The translations under genes were made by a program, and so were the position numbers. Positions 50,192 through 59,315 of a DNA stretch of 64,000 nt are shown one piece after another; the first letter of the stretch is position 1, and each line of letters begins with the position of its first letter. The DNA is from Flavihumibacter stibioxidans (lineage in GTDB: Bacteria > Bacteroidota > Bacteroidia > Chitinophagales > Chitinophagaceae): assembly GCF_014332695.1 (NCBI RefSeq), contig NZ_MBUA01000028.1:34200-98199 (forward strand), read 5' to 3'. A model generated the notes under the pieces. It did not search any database. It worked only from the letters and a program-made list of their open reading frames with translations, and was not told the DNA's origin.

Positions 50192-51427
50192 TTAACTCTC
50201 TAATTCACCTTCCCATTTGCTCACCGCCGTGGTTGCAAGCGCATTTCCCAATACATTGGTCATACTCCTGAACATATCACAAAAATGATCTATAGGCAAT
50301 ATCAGGGCTATTCCTTCAGGAGGAATACCAAACATGGCGCAGGTAGCAGTTACCACTACCAGTGAGGCCCGGGGCACACCTGCGATCCCCTTGCTGGTGA
50401 GCATCAGAACCACCAGCATGGTCAGTTGGGTACCAATGTCCAGATGAATGCCGTAAGCCTGGGCAATTGCCAGGCTGGCAAATGTCATATACATCATACT
50501 GCCGTCGAGGTTAAAACTGTAACCAAGCGGCAGGATAAACGCAACTATTTTATCACGGCAGCCGAACCGTTCCAGTTCTTCTGTAAGTTTAGGAAATACA
50601 GCCTCGCTGGAAGTAGTACTGAACGCGATCAGCAGCGGCTGGGCAATCCGCCTTATCAAATGGGGCAGGCGGTTCCTGAGGATCAGGAAACCAACCAGTA
50701 AAAGAACCAGCCAAAGGACGATTATCCCGATGAGGAAATAAAACAGGTAAAGCCCATAAAATTTAAATACTTCCAGGCCTTTTACGGCGATTACGGCAGA
50801 AATGGCACCAAATACACCCAGGGGTGCAAAGGCCATCACATAATTCACCATTTTCAGGATGATATGGGCAACCCCGTCCAGCGCTTTGATCACGGGTTTG
50901 GCATAATCCCCGATTGAAGTGGCGGCAATCCCAAAGAAAATACTGAACACAACCAATTGTAAGATCTCGTTGGTCGCCATAGCTTCTATCACACTTTTCG
51001 GAAATACGTGTTCTACGAAATTTATCAGGGAGAAAACCTTCGTCTTACCTATGAGATCCTGTGCCCCCGAACTATCGGCATTGCTCAGGTCAATGGCGGC
51101 ACCCGGCTTGAAAAAGTTCACCAATACCAGTCCGATGAGCAAGCTGACCAGTGAGGCGGTTATAAACCACAAAAGCGCTTTACCACCCACACGACCCACG
51201 GTTTTAAGATCCCCCAGTTTGGCTATCCCCACAACCAATGTTGAAAATACAAGAGGCGCAATGATCATTTGCACCATTCTCAGGAAAATGGTGGTCAGCA
51301 GTTTAATATTATTGGAAAAACTCTGAAGAAATTCAGCAGAAGCATTTTTATTAACTATATATCCTACTATAACCCCAAGCACCATCGCCACCAGGATATA
51401 GAGTGTTAACCTGTTCTGTTTTACCAT
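50192..51427 (-). CDS. Dicarboxylate/amino acid:cation symporter (DAACS, GltP-like)
   Basis: A 411-residue Na+/H+-coupled carrier of the glutamate transporter fold: TTSSEAVFPKLTEELERFG (serine-rich HP1 motif region), PLGYSFNLDGSMMYMTFASLAIAQ (the NMDGT-type motif of TM7 as NLDGS), GIAGVPRASLVVVTATCAMFGIPPEGIALILPIDHFCDMFRSMTNVLGNA. Imports aspartate, glutamate, succinate or similar. First gene of the operon DAACS-DedA-MFS-GT9, divergent from the APC permease. Confidence 0.93.
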   Translation of the reverse strand: MVKQNRLTLYILVAMVLGVIVGYIVNKNASAEFLQSFSNNIKLLTTIFLRMVQMIIAPLVFSTLVVGIAKLGDLKTVGRVGGKALLWFITASLVSLLIGLVLVNFFKPGAAIDLSNADSSGAQDLIGKTKVFSLINFVEHVFPKSVIEAMATNEILQLVVFSIFFGIAATSIGDYAKPVIKALDGVAHIILKMVNYVMAFAPLGVFGAISAVIAVKGLEVFKFYGLYLFYFLIGIIVLWLVLLLVGFLILRNRLPHLIRRIAQPLLIAFSTTSSEAVFPKLTEELERFGCRDKIVAFILPLGYSFNLDGSMMYMTFASLAIAQAYGIHLDIGTQLTMLVVLMLTSKGIAGVPRASLVVVTATCAMFGIPPEGIALILPIDHFCDMFRSMTNVLGNALATTAVSKWEGELES

Positions 51428-51597
51428 TGTGAGTGTTTACTTATTGAAAGGAAGGCCGAAAATTCGAAAAAATCCTGACGCTACCAAAATAATCGGCCTA
51501 AATCCGCTTCTGAACAAAGTTTAGCGGCGGTGAATGAAATAATTATTTATTTTACGGGCTTCTTAACAGCTTCAAAAAACAACAACCACAAACTAGT

Positions 51598-53139
51598 ATG
51601 AGTTTATTCAGAAAAAAATCATTGTCTCATTTATTGGCATCGGCTGCTGATTCTGAAAAGGGACTTAAACGGACTTTGGGGGCTACCAACCTGATAGCTC
51701 TTGGAATAGGCGCCATTATCGGCGCCGGTTTGTTTGTAAGAACTGCAGCTGCAGCGGGACAGGCTGCCGGACCTGCCGTTACCATTTCTTTCATCGTTGC
51801 TGCCGTGGGATGTGCTTTCGCCGGACTTTGTTATGCAGAATTCGCCGCCATGATCCCGATTGCGGGAAGTGCTTATGCCTACAGTTATGTAACCATGGGT
51901 GAATTAATTGCCTGGATCATTGGCTGGGCGCTGATCATGGAATATGCACTGGGTGCTGCTACCGTATCCATTGCCTGGAGTGAATACCTGAACACTTTGC
52001 TGGGAGGGCGAATACCATATGAGTGGAGCCACTCGCCTTTTGAAAGCTTCACTGATGCTGCAGGAACACTGCACCAGGGCATCGTTAACGCTCCGGCACT
52101 GATCATCCTTTTGCTCCTGACCATGCTCCTGATCAAGGGCACGCAGGAATCTGCCATGGTAAACGCTGTCATCGTATTCATTAAAGTTGCCATCGTATTA
52201 GTTTTTATAGTAATAGGCTGGCAGTTTATTGATCCGGCTAACCATACACCTTACCTGATCCCCGAAGGCACACCCGCCTTTAAAGACCAGGCAGGGAAAG
52301 TCATAGCCGATTATTCCAACACCTTCAAACACGGATGGGGCGGAGTTCTTGGAGGTGCTGCCATCGTGTTCTTCGCATTCATCGGTTTTGACGCCGTTAG
52401 TACCGCTGCACAGGAAGCCAAGAACCCCGCAAGGGATATGCCAATCGGCATCCTGGGTTCACTGGCTGTTTGTACCGTCCTCTACATCTTATTCGGCCAT
52501 GTACTTACCGGTGTATCACCATGGCAGGATTTTGTTGACCCGGTTAAAGGCCGTGAGGCTTCTGTAGCTTATGCCGTTTCAGCTTATATGCCAGGCTATG
52601 AATGGCTTGCCACCGCTATTACTGTCGCCATCCTGGCAGGATTCTCCTCTGTAATCCTGGTGATGCTGATGGGCCAGAGCCGAATCTTCTACACCATGAG
52701 TAATGACGGGCTGATCCCGAAAGCTTTCGGTGAACTGCATCCAAAATTCAAAACACCGTACAAAGCCAACTGGATCCTCTTCATTTTCGTCGGACTGTTC
52801 GCCGCATTTGTTCCCGGTCACGTAGCAGGCGATCTTACCAGTTTCGGAACATTGTTCGCTTTCGTACTGGTAAGCGCAGGTGTCTGGATCATGCGGGTTG
52901 CTTCCCCGGATATCAAGCGTCCCTTCAAGACCCCATTGGTTCCCCTCGTTCCAATCCTGGGTGTAATTGTTTGTACAGCTATGATTTTCGCACTCGACAG
53001 CACCACCCTGAAAGTTGCGTTTGGCTGGATGGCGATTGGTATAGTCGTTTATTTCCTTTACAGCCGCAAAAACAGTAAACTGAACCAACCAGGACATACA
53101 CCCGGTGAAATTCTTCCGAACGCAAAAGACTTCGAATAA
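51598..53139 (+). CDS. Amino acid permease (APC superfamily)
   Basis: A 513-residue permease with about 12-14 helices. LKRTLGATNLIALGIGAIIGAGLFVRTAAAAGQAAGPAVTISFIVAAVGCAFAGLCYAEFAAMIPIAGSAYAYSYVTMGELIAWIIGWALIMEY is the TM1-TM3 region of the cationic-amino-acid branch (YfnA/CAT type). The C-terminus carries a short basic tail. It is monocistronic; a bidirectional terminator follows at 53171. Confidence 0.93.
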   Translation: MSLFRKKSLSHLLASAADSEKGLKRTLGATNLIALGIGAIIGAGLFVRTAAAAGQAAGPAVTISFIVAAVGCAFAGLCYAEFAAMIPIAGSAYAYSYVTMGELIAWIIGWALIMEYALGAATVSIAWSEYLNTLLGGRIPYEWSHSPFESFTDAAGTLHQGIVNAPALIILLLLTMLLIKGTQESAMVNAVIVFIKVAIVLVFIVIGWQFIDPANHTPYLIPEGTPAFKDQAGKVIADYSNTFKHGWGGVLGGAAIVFFAFIGFDAVSTAAQEAKNPARDMPIGILGSLAVCTVLYILFGHVLTGVSPWQDFVDPVKGREASVAYAVSAYMPGYEWLATAITVAILAGFSSVILVMLMGQSRIFYTMSNDGLIPKAFGELHPKFKTPYKANWILFIFVGLFAAFVPGHVAGDLTSFGTLFAFVLVSAGVWIMRVASPDIKRPFKTPLVPLVPILGVIVCTAMIFALDSTTLKVAFGWMAIGIVVYFLYSRKNSKLNQPGHTPGEILPNAKDFE

Positions 53140-53170
53140 TTCATATGTAAATATTGGATTATAAGTAATC

Positions 53171-53205
53171 ATTAAAAGGCCCCGTTATAACCGGGGCCTT
53201 TTAAT
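53171..53205. terminator. Bidirectional terminator after the permease
   Basis: ATTAAAAGGCCCCG (53171-53184), loop TTATAAC, CGGGGCCTTTTAAT (53192-53205): 14-bp perfect stem with A-run left and T-run right. Confidence 0.88.
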
Positions 53206-53252
53206 TTCTTCTCCCCCCTGTCACCCAGTATTTCCATCTCTCCATTTTATCA

Positions 53253-53260
53253 TACTTTTG
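53253..53260 (+). promoter_or_regulatory. Candidate yebC promoter -7 box
   Basis: TACTTTTG, followed after about 80 bases by the yebC ATG, fits TAnnTTTG. No clear TTTG at the expected upstream distance. Confidence 0.4.
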
Positions 53261-53308
53261 CACTCCTAATAAACGAAGTTGCACATTCGCAGGCAACCTG
53301 CGGCGCAA

Positions 53309-53336
53309 CCTCAAACATCAAACCTCAAACATCAAA
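53309..53336. repeat. Perfect 14-base tandem duplication, CCTCAAACATCAAA
   Basis: CCTCAAACATCAAA stands twice in a row (53309-53322, 53323-53336), each copy made of the 7-base words CCTCAAA and CATCAAA. It ends 5 bases before the yebC ATG, so it forms the end of that gene's 5' leader. An imperfect relative is at 11876-11909 before aconitase. Confidence 0.82.
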
Positions 53337-53341
53337 CCTAT

Positions 53342-54064
53342 ATGGGTCGCATTTTCGAAGTACGTAAAGCTACCATGTTTGCCAGGTGGGACAGAATGGC
53401 AAAACAGTTCACCCGGATTGGTAAAGAAATCGCAATAGCTGTAAAAGCCGGCGGCCCTGACCCTGGCACCAACCCGGCACTCCGTCGTTGCTTTCAGAAC
53501 GCCAAGGCAGTAAACATGCCCAAAGACCGTGTGGAAGCTGCCATCAAACGTGCCCAGGGCAAGGAAATGGAAAACTTTGAGGAGATACTATATGAGGGAT
53601 ATGGACCTCACGGCGTGGCTATCCTGGTAGAAACAGCAACAGATAACCATGTACGCACAGTTGCAAACGTTAAAGCAATTTTCAATAAGGGCGGCGGCTC
53701 TCTCGGAAATAGCGGAAGCGTGAGTTTCCAGTTCAAAAAAATGGGCGTTTTCAAACTCAAACCGGAAGGCCTGAACGCAGAAGACATGGAACTGGAACTG
53801 ATTGACTTCGGACTGGAGGAACTGGGTGAGGGTACCGGTGAAAATGGAGAGGAAGTACTGGTGGTACGTTGCGGATTTACAGATTTTGGCAACATGCAGA
53901 AAGCCCTGGAAGATAAAGGCATTACTCCCATCAGCGCCGAAGTTGAATGGATACCGCAAAACACGGTGGAACTCCCGGAAGAACAAGCCCAGGATGTTTT
54001 GAAACTGGTGGATAAAATTGAACAGGACGAAGACGTTCAGAAAGTGTTTCATAACCTTGTCTGA
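53342..54064 (+). CDS. yebC: YebC/PmpR family translation or transcription regulator
   Basis: A 240-residue YebC protein: [71 protein letters not shown] is the conserved N-terminal domain, followed by the IIIaE-type repeats with [37 protein letters not shown]. Members relieve ribosome stalling at prolines or act as regulators (both reported for the family). ATG 53342 chosen over 53279, whose extension is the repeat leader. An intrinsic terminator follows. Confidence 0.93.
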   Translation: MGRIFEVRKATMFARWDRMAKQFTRIGKEIAIAVKAGGPDPGTNPALRRCFQNAKAVNMPKDRVEAAIKRAQGKEMENFEEILYEGYGPHGVAILVETATDNHVRTVANVKAIFNKGGGSLGNSGSVSFQFKKMGVFKLKPEGLNAEDMELELIDFGLEELGEGTGENGEEVLVVRCGFTDFGNMQKALEDKGITPISAEVEWIPQNTVELPEEQAQDVLKLVDKIEQDEDVQKVFHNLV

Positions 54065-54095
54065 CAAGTCCCTGCCATACATAGACGTCATTTTG

Positions 54096-54123
54096 AAAAC
54101 CTGTTTATACAACAGGTTTTTTT
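54096..54123 (+). terminator. Intrinsic terminator after yebC
   Basis: AAAACCTGTT, loop TATAC, AACAGGTTTT and TTT: 10-bp stem, 32 bases past the yebC stop. Confidence 0.8.
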
Positions 54124-54253
54124 ATTGCCTGTAATTAAAATAACGCTACCTTACATAAGAATCTCGGCCACCCATAGTGGTTTTTTACCGCACCCATCCC
54201 GCCCCTTTTTCCGCACCATTTACCAAAGATTTCTTCACCCTTAATCTTTGAAT

Positions 54254-55129
54254 ATGGAAGAGTATCGTAAATCGAATCATACTGTTTCCGCAAAAGGAAA
54301 ACAGTTGTTATCATTCCTTGCTATATCAGTGTATTTACTTGCCCTGCTGGCTCCCATATGCGTATGGGCACAGAATGGCAAGCCACCCGTTTACCTGGAA
54401 GTTATTTCCTATAAAATCAACCCGGGCAAAGAAGACACCTACAGGAACCTGGTCAGGAACTATGGTCACCGGGTGTATGAGTCTGTTGTGAGGGATAAAA
54501 AAATAATGGGCTGGTATTTTTATGAAGTGCTGATGACACCCGACACAAAAAACGGTTATGATTTTGCAACTGTTCTGATCACCACCAATTTTTCAGACCT
54601 GATTGACAACCCGGTGTCAAGAAAAGACATTTACACAAAGGTCATCACCGGATCAAAGGAATTAAGTTACCAGCAATTCATGACACAACTTCAGGAATGC
54701 AGGACCGTTGTGAACCGGGAGATCTATGTACACCGCGCCGGACTTGACCCGAAGACTCCTGTTTCAAAATATGTCCAGATCGATTTCATGAAACCCTTAC
54801 CCGGCAAGGCAGCCGATTATGTCCGGATGGAATCAGAAGTATTCTACCCGATCCACCAGGAAAGGATAAAGATCGGCGCACTGACCGACTGGGCACTGTA
54901 TGAGAAACTGCTTCCCTTCACCGGCGATTCGAGAAATGATTTTGTAACCGCAAATTTCTTTGACAATCCAAGGTCCATCATTGACCCCAAATACGAAGAA
55001 GCATTTAATAATATTCCCAACAACATTGATTTTATCCGCCTCAGCGGCCAGATTGACCAGACCAGGAAACTGGTAAAAAGTGATATCTGGAAATTAGTTG
55101 ATTATGTTGACCAGATGAGTCTGAAATGA
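54254..55129 (+). CDS. Exported protein with two dimeric alpha/beta-barrel-like repeats
   Basis: A 291-residue protein. A basic N-terminus and hydrophobic helix (LLSFLAISVYLLALLAPICVWAQ, about 19-40) act as a signal or anchor. The rest holds two similar halves: VYLEVISYKINPGKEDTYRNLVRNYGHRVYESVVRDKKIMGWYFYEVLM and YVQIDFMKPLPGKAADYVRMESEVFYPIHQERIKIGALTDWALYEKLLP, with the periodicity of ferredoxin-like/ABM domains. No catalytic motif is clear. ATG 54254 is preferred over TTG 54248; TTAATCTTTG ends 3 bases before it. Confidence 0.7.
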   Translation: MEEYRKSNHTVSAKGKQLLSFLAISVYLLALLAPICVWAQNGKPPVYLEVISYKINPGKEDTYRNLVRNYGHRVYESVVRDKKIMGWYFYEVLMTPDTKNGYDFATVLITTNFSDLIDNPVSRKDIYTKVITGSKELSYQQFMTQLQECRTVVNREIYVHRAGLDPKTPVSKYVQIDFMKPLPGKAADYVRMESEVFYPIHQERIKIGALTDWALYEKLLPFTGDSRNDFVTANFFDNPRSIIDPKYEEAFNNIPNNIDFIRLSGQIDQTRKLVKSDIWKLVDYVDQMSLK

Positions 55130-55137
55130 AGGGATGA

Positions 55138-55764
55138 CTAGAGATTGTTGGGATGTTTATAAAACGCAGGCAGGCTCCAGTGGTACCGTACCGCCAGCAT
55201 GCGCACAAAAAATATCAGGAGTATGCAAACGATATTGAGCAATGTCGTTTGCATACCCGCCGACTGAAAGGCGAAAAAACCAAGTCCGCCTATGATACTG
55301 GCAGACGCATAAATTTCCTTATGGAACAGGTAGGGAACATTGTTCAGCACCACATCCCGCAACACGCCGCCAAAACAGCCGGTTAAAACACCCAGTGAAA
55401 TACAGATACCGGGCGGATACCCATGCATGATTCCTTTTTCGATGCCCACCATGGTAAACAACCCCAGACCCAGGGCATCAAAAACCTGTAACAGCGGTTC
55501 AAATTTTTTAAGCCGGGAGGCGAATAACATAGCAGCAATGGCTGCAAAAATGATCACCCCGATAGTGATATTATTGGATAACCAAGCCACCGGCAGATCA
55601 CCGATCAACACATCGCGTACCGACCCGCCTCCTATTGCCGGTGCAAACGCCAGGATGATCACGCCAAACGGATCCAGCCGCTTTTCCATGGCAGCAAAAG
55701 CACCGGATAATGCAAAGGAAAAAGTTCCTGCAAGGTCTATTATGGTGAGAAAATTCAACTCCAT
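55138..55764 (-). CDS. TRIC-type / UPF0126 (YicG) membrane channel protein
   Basis: A 208-residue protein with seven helices arranged as an inverted repeat; DLAGTFSFALSGAFAAMEKRLDPFGVIILAFAPAIGGGSVRDVLIG and ALGLGLFTMVGIEKGIMHGYPPGICISLGVLTGCFGGVLRDVVLNNVPYLF are the paired family signatures (GGGxxRD and GGxxRD). Bacterial relatives form trimeric cation channels. It begins 1 base after the E1 stop, so the two are cotranscribed. Confidence 0.87.
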   Translation of the reverse strand: MELNFLTIIDLAGTFSFALSGAFAAMEKRLDPFGVIILAFAPAIGGGSVRDVLIGDLPVAWLSNNITIGVIIFAAIAAMLFASRLKKFEPLLQVFDALGLGLFTMVGIEKGIMHGYPPGICISLGVLTGCFGGVLRDVVLNNVPYLFHKEIYASASIIGGLGFFAFQSAGMQTTLLNIVCILLIFFVRMLAVRYHWSLPAFYKHPNNL

Positions 55765-55765
55765 T

Positions 55766-58159
55766 TTACTCTGCCATCATTTCCTTCACCAGGGCCGCAA
55801 TATCTTCCACATTTGGCTTACTGAAATAATCACCATCGCTGGCATAACCCGGCCGGTGAGCCTTGGCTGACAATGTGCGCGGGGCAACATCCAGCCAGCG
55901 GTAACCGCCCTGCTTTTCCATTACCTCATTGAACATGTAGGCAGTAGCACCGCCCGGCACATCTTCATCCACAAAGAGTATCCGATTTGTTTTTTTGAGG
56001 GAACCAAGGATAACCTGGTGAATGTCAAAAGGCAGCAAGGTCTGCACATCAATAATTTCAACCTGCACACCAAAGCCTGCCAGGTATTCAGCCGCTTCCT
56101 CCACCACCCTTAAAGTGGACCCATAGGAAACAAGTGTAATATCAGCTCCCTGGCGAATGATTTCCGGTACACCAAGCGGAACAGTATATTGCAACAGGTC
56201 GGCCGGCAACTTCTCTTTCAGCCGGTACCCATTCAGGCACTCAATCATCAATGCCGGATCATTGCCCTGTAACAGGGTATTGTACATTCCGATCGCCTGG
56301 ACCATATTCCTTGGAACACAAATATGCATACCTCTTAAAGCTCCGAGGATCATTCCCAGAGGGGATCCGCTGTGCCAGATACCTTCCAGCCTGTGTCCGC
56401 GGGTGCGAACAATCAACGGGCAGCTTTGCTTCCCGAAAGTGCGGTAATGGGTGGTGGCAACATCGTCACTCAGGGGTTGCAGCCCATACAGGAGATAATC
56501 CAGGTACTGGATCTCTGCAATTGGCCTGAGCCCCCTCAATGCGGTTCCTATTCCCTGGCCCATGATGGTCAGCTCACGGATACCAGTATCCGAAATCCGG
56601 AACTCCCCATGTTTCGCCTGCAACCCGGCAAAGCCCTGGTTGACATCGCCGATATAACCTACGTCCTCACCAAAAGCAATCACCCTGGGATTGCTGGCAA
56701 ACAGCCGGTCAAAATACCTGTTGAGTATTTCATACCCGTTCAGCATTGGCGCATCCGGTTCGTACTGAGCCGGCCTTGCTGCCACATTCAGCGGGCTTTT
56801 CGGACCTTCATTATAAAGGTGCGTATTATAGAGTGAATTATTCAGATCCTTCAGTTCCTTATAATAATCCTTTAACCAGAAAGCACTGTCATGGTTAGCT
56901 GCCAACCCGATGATTTTATCAAGCGTGCTCATCACATCCCGCCGCATCGGCTCCTTTTCGGCAACCAGTTTATTGATTAAGGGTTCAATACTCTCAACCA
57001 TCTCCGGTGCGTTGGAAAGCAGGGATCTGGTCAGTTCAGCCACCCTGCTTACCTGGTCCCTGATAGGCTGCTGGTAGGTATTCCAGGCATTGTTCCTGCA
57101 CTCCCTTACATATTCCTTTGCCTTCAGTTCGATATCATTCAGTTCCTCTTCACTGCTGAGGGCATTTTCGAGTATCCATTCCCGGAACTTTTTGATACAA
57201 TCGAAGGAACGTTCCCATTCAAGGCGTTCCGGTGTTTTATAACGTTCATGGCTACCTGAAGTAGAATGCCCCTGTGGCTGGGTTATCTCCTCTATATGAA
57301 ATACAGCCGGGATATGGGTGTCACGGATCTTCCTGATGGCAGGTTCCATCACTTCAACCATGCTGGCATAATCCCACCCCTTCAGTTTATAGATATCAAT
57401 TCCGTTTGTGCCCTCGCGCTGCTGGAATCCTTTCAGCACTTCGGAGATTGAACCCTTGGTCGTTTGCAGTTTCTTGGGAACGGAAATACCATACCCGTCA
57501 TCCCACACGAATATGGCCAGGGGAACCTGCATCACTCCGGCGGCGTTCACGGTTTCCCAGAAATGTCCCTCCGAGGTGGAAGCATCCCCGATGGTACAGA
57601 AACAGACTTCGTTACCGTTATTGGACAGCTCCGGAAAGTCGCTTAATTGTTCCACCTTGCGAAAAACCTTTGAAGCGTAGGCAAGACCCAGGGCCCGCGG
57701 CATTTGTCCGGCTGTAGGCGCCATATCGCTTGAAATATTCTTCTGGTGGGCAAGCGGCAGCCAGTTGCCTTCCGCATCCACATTGGGAGTGGCAAAATGG
57801 GAATTCATCTGGCGACCTGCACTGAAAGGATCCTGCTTTACATCCGGGTTGGCATATAATTGCGCAAAAAACTGCTCAATGGTAGCGAGTTTGCTGGCAA
57901 ATACAAAGGTCTGGTCGCGGTAATAACCGGCCCGAAAATCACCCGGACGGAAAAATTTAGCGGCAGCGATCTGCGCCACTTCCTTGCCATCGCCGAATAT
58001 TCCGAATTTGGCTTTGCCGGTAAGCACTTCCTTTCTACCCATCAGGCTCGCCTCCCGGCTTTCGCAAGCCAGTTGGTAATCACGGAGTACTTCATCGCAG
58101 AAGCGGTCAAAACTTAACTTTTCTGAAGTAAGCAGATCGTTTTCGATTTGATTTTCCAT
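55766..58159 (-). CDS. Thiamine-diphosphate dehydrogenase E1, alpha and beta subunits fused
   Basis: A 797-residue E1 of the branched-chain 2-oxoacid (or acetoin) dehydrogenase type. Residues 1-450 are the alpha part with the TPP motif region CFCTIGDASTSEGHFWETVNAAGVMQVPLAIFVWDDGYGIS; residues 460-797 the beta part (MLNGYEILNRYFDRLFASNPRVIAFGEDVGYIGDVNQGFAGLQ, LVRTRGHRLEGIWHSGSPLG, DVQTLLPFD). Both halves are normally separate chains in E. coli-type systems; the fused form is common in Bacteroidota. The E2/E3 genes are not in the window. Its 5' side holds the three-unit REP array at 58217. Confidence 0.92.
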   Translation of the reverse strand: MENQIENDLLTSEKLSFDRFCDEVLRDYQLACESREASLMGRKEVLTGKAKFGIFGDGKEVAQIAAAKFFRPGDFRAGYYRDQTFVFASKLATIEQFFAQLYANPDVKQDPFSAGRQMNSHFATPNVDAEGNWLPLAHQKNISSDMAPTAGQMPRALGLAYASKVFRKVEQLSDFPELSNNGNEVCFCTIGDASTSEGHFWETVNAAGVMQVPLAIFVWDDGYGISVPKKLQTTKGSISEVLKGFQQREGTNGIDIYKLKGWDYASMVEVMEPAIRKIRDTHIPAVFHIEEITQPQGHSTSGSHERYKTPERLEWERSFDCIKKFREWILENALSSEEELNDIELKAKEYVRECRNNAWNTYQQPIRDQVSRVAELTRSLLSNAPEMVESIEPLINKLVAEKEPMRRDVMSTLDKIIGLAANHDSAFWLKDYYKELKDLNNSLYNTHLYNEGPKSPLNVAARPAQYEPDAPMLNGYEILNRYFDRLFASNPRVIAFGEDVGYIGDVNQGFAGLQAKHGEFRISDTGIRELTIMGQGIGTALRGLRPIAEIQYLDYLLYGLQPLSDDVATTHYRTFGKQSCPLIVRTRGHRLEGIWHSGSPLGMILGALRGMHICVPRNMVQAIGMYNTLLQGNDPALMIECLNGYRLKEKLPADLLQYTVPLGVPEIIRQGADITLVSYGSTLRVVEEAAEYLAGFGVQVEIIDVQTLLPFDIHQVILGSLKKTNRILFVDEDVPGGATAYMFNEVMEKQGGYRWLDVAPRTLSAKAHRPGYASDGDYFSKPNVEDIAALVKEMMAE

Positions 58160-58216
58160 GCGGCAAATCTAATGGAAAAGAACAATGCGAACAACCGTTA
58201 GTATTTCAGGCTGTTT

Positions 58217-58257
58217 CACCCGTCGGGTGGCACCCGACGGGTGCCACCCGACGGGTG
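58217..58257. repeat. REP triplet upstream of the E1 gene
   Basis: Three units: CACCCGTCGGGTG (58217-58229), G, CACCCGACGGGTG (58231-58243), C, CACCCGACGGGTG (58245-58257). Central bases are T, A, A, so the first pair is inverted and the second is direct. It lies in the divergent gap between the E1 and DUF1573 genes. Confidence 0.88.
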
Positions 58258-58276
58258 AAGAACAGGCATCACCGGG

Positions 58277-58309
58277 TTGATGAAAAATCGGCCACAATAG
58301 CTACATTTG
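58277..58309 (+). promoter_or_regulatory. Promoter of the DUF1573 pair
   Basis: TTG at 58277-58279, 22 bases, TACATTTG at 58302-58309 (fits TAnnTTTG). The predicted start lies about 20 bases before the ATG at 58333. Confidence 0.5.
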
Positions 58310-58332
58310 TTTAGCGTTTATAGATCGGAAAT

Positions 58333-58761
58333 ATGAAAAAAATCATTCTATTCTGTTTATTATTGGCTGGAACTCAAGCCTTAGAGGCCCAGACCCAGCA
58401 GGTGGCAGGAACCGATCCGCTGCTTATTACCAGTACCTATGACTTTGGAAATATCCGCCAGGGAAGACCTGTTACCAGCGATATTCCCTTCACAAATACT
58501 GGTAAAGAAGCGTTAAAGATTGAGAATGTTTCTGCCAGTTGCGGCTGTACTTCCCCCAAATGGTCGAACGAACCGGTGGCTCCCGGACGCCAAGCTTTCA
58601 TTACCGTTGGTTACAATGCCGCCGCAGAAGGACATTTTGAAAAGTCCGTGACCGTTTATTACAATGGTGGAAAAACCAGGACATTTTTCATAAAAGGGCA
58701 GGTTACCAAACCATTGTCACCTGCCCCTGTTAATAGTTCTGTACAATTATTAAAACAATAA
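58333..58761 (+). CDS. DUF1573 domain protein (first copy)
   Basis: A 142-residue exported protein: signal peptide (to about residue 20), then an Ig-like DUF1573 domain with YDFGNIRQGRPVTSDIPFTNTGKEALKIENVSASCGCTSPKW, the SCGCT cysteine pair being the family hallmark. Its paralogue is 24 bases downstream. Family function unknown; periplasmic. Confidence 0.86.
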   Translation: MKKIILFCLLLAGTQALEAQTQQVAGTDPLLITSTYDFGNIRQGRPVTSDIPFTNTGKEALKIENVSASCGCTSPKWSNEPVAPGRQAFITVGYNAAAEGHFEKSVTVYYNGGKTRTFFIKGQVTKPLSPAPVNSSVQLLKQ

Positions 58762-58785
58762 ATCCATATACTTAAATCAGTAAAT

Positions 58786-59217
58786 ATGAAAAAAATAGCA
58801 CTTACCCTTTTTGCAGTTGTAATCAGTGCCGCCATTTTTGCTCAGGCTAAGAAAGCCGATGAACTGGTAAAATTTGCCGAGTTGAAGCACAATTTTGGCA
58901 AGATCAAACAGGGCACTCCGGTAACTCATGTGTTTGAATTCACCAACATTTCCGGTAAACCCCTGGTGATTGAAAACGCCTCAGCGAGCTGTGGTTGCAC
59001 CACTCCGACCTGGCCGCAACAGCCTGTTGCGCAGGGAAAGGGTAACAAGATCACGGCAGGTTTCAATGCCGCTGCTCCCGGTCCGTTCGACAAAACCGTT
59101 TTTGTAAAAGTTTCCGGTGCCGACCAGCCGCTTGAACTGCGTATTTCCGGTGAAGTGTTAACTGCCGAACAATATGCCAGCTATGAATCAACAAAAGGAA
59201 AGAAAAGCGGTAAATAA
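58786..59217 (+). CDS. DUF1573 domain protein (second copy)
   Basis: A 143-residue paralogue of the preceding gene: signal (VVISAAIFAQAKK) and the domain LKHNFGKIKQGTPVTHVFEFTNISGKPLVIENASASCGCTTPTW. About 25 bases separate the two genes, so one transcript is likely. The tandem pair suggests a recent duplication or a heteromer. Confidence 0.86.
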   Translation: MKKIALTLFAVVISAAIFAQAKKADELVKFAELKHNFGKIKQGTPVTHVFEFTNISGKPLVIENASASCGCTTPTWPQQPVAQGKGNKITAGFNAAAPGPFDKTVFVKVSGADQPLELRISGEVLTAEQYASYESTKGKKSGK

Positions 59218-59234
59218 TACCGAATAAAATACTG

Positions 59235-59265
59235 AAAAATCCCTGCATTATATGCGGGGATTTTT
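59235..59265 (+). terminator. Terminator after the DUF1573 pair
   Basis: AAAAATCCC followed by TGCAT-TAT-ATGCG and GGGATTTTT: an imperfect stem with T5 tail, 18 bases past the stop. Confidence 0.7.
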
Positions 59266-59315
59266 CATTTAGTCCATCGTCATATTTAAGTATCTTGAAC
59301 CAACAAACATCTCAT

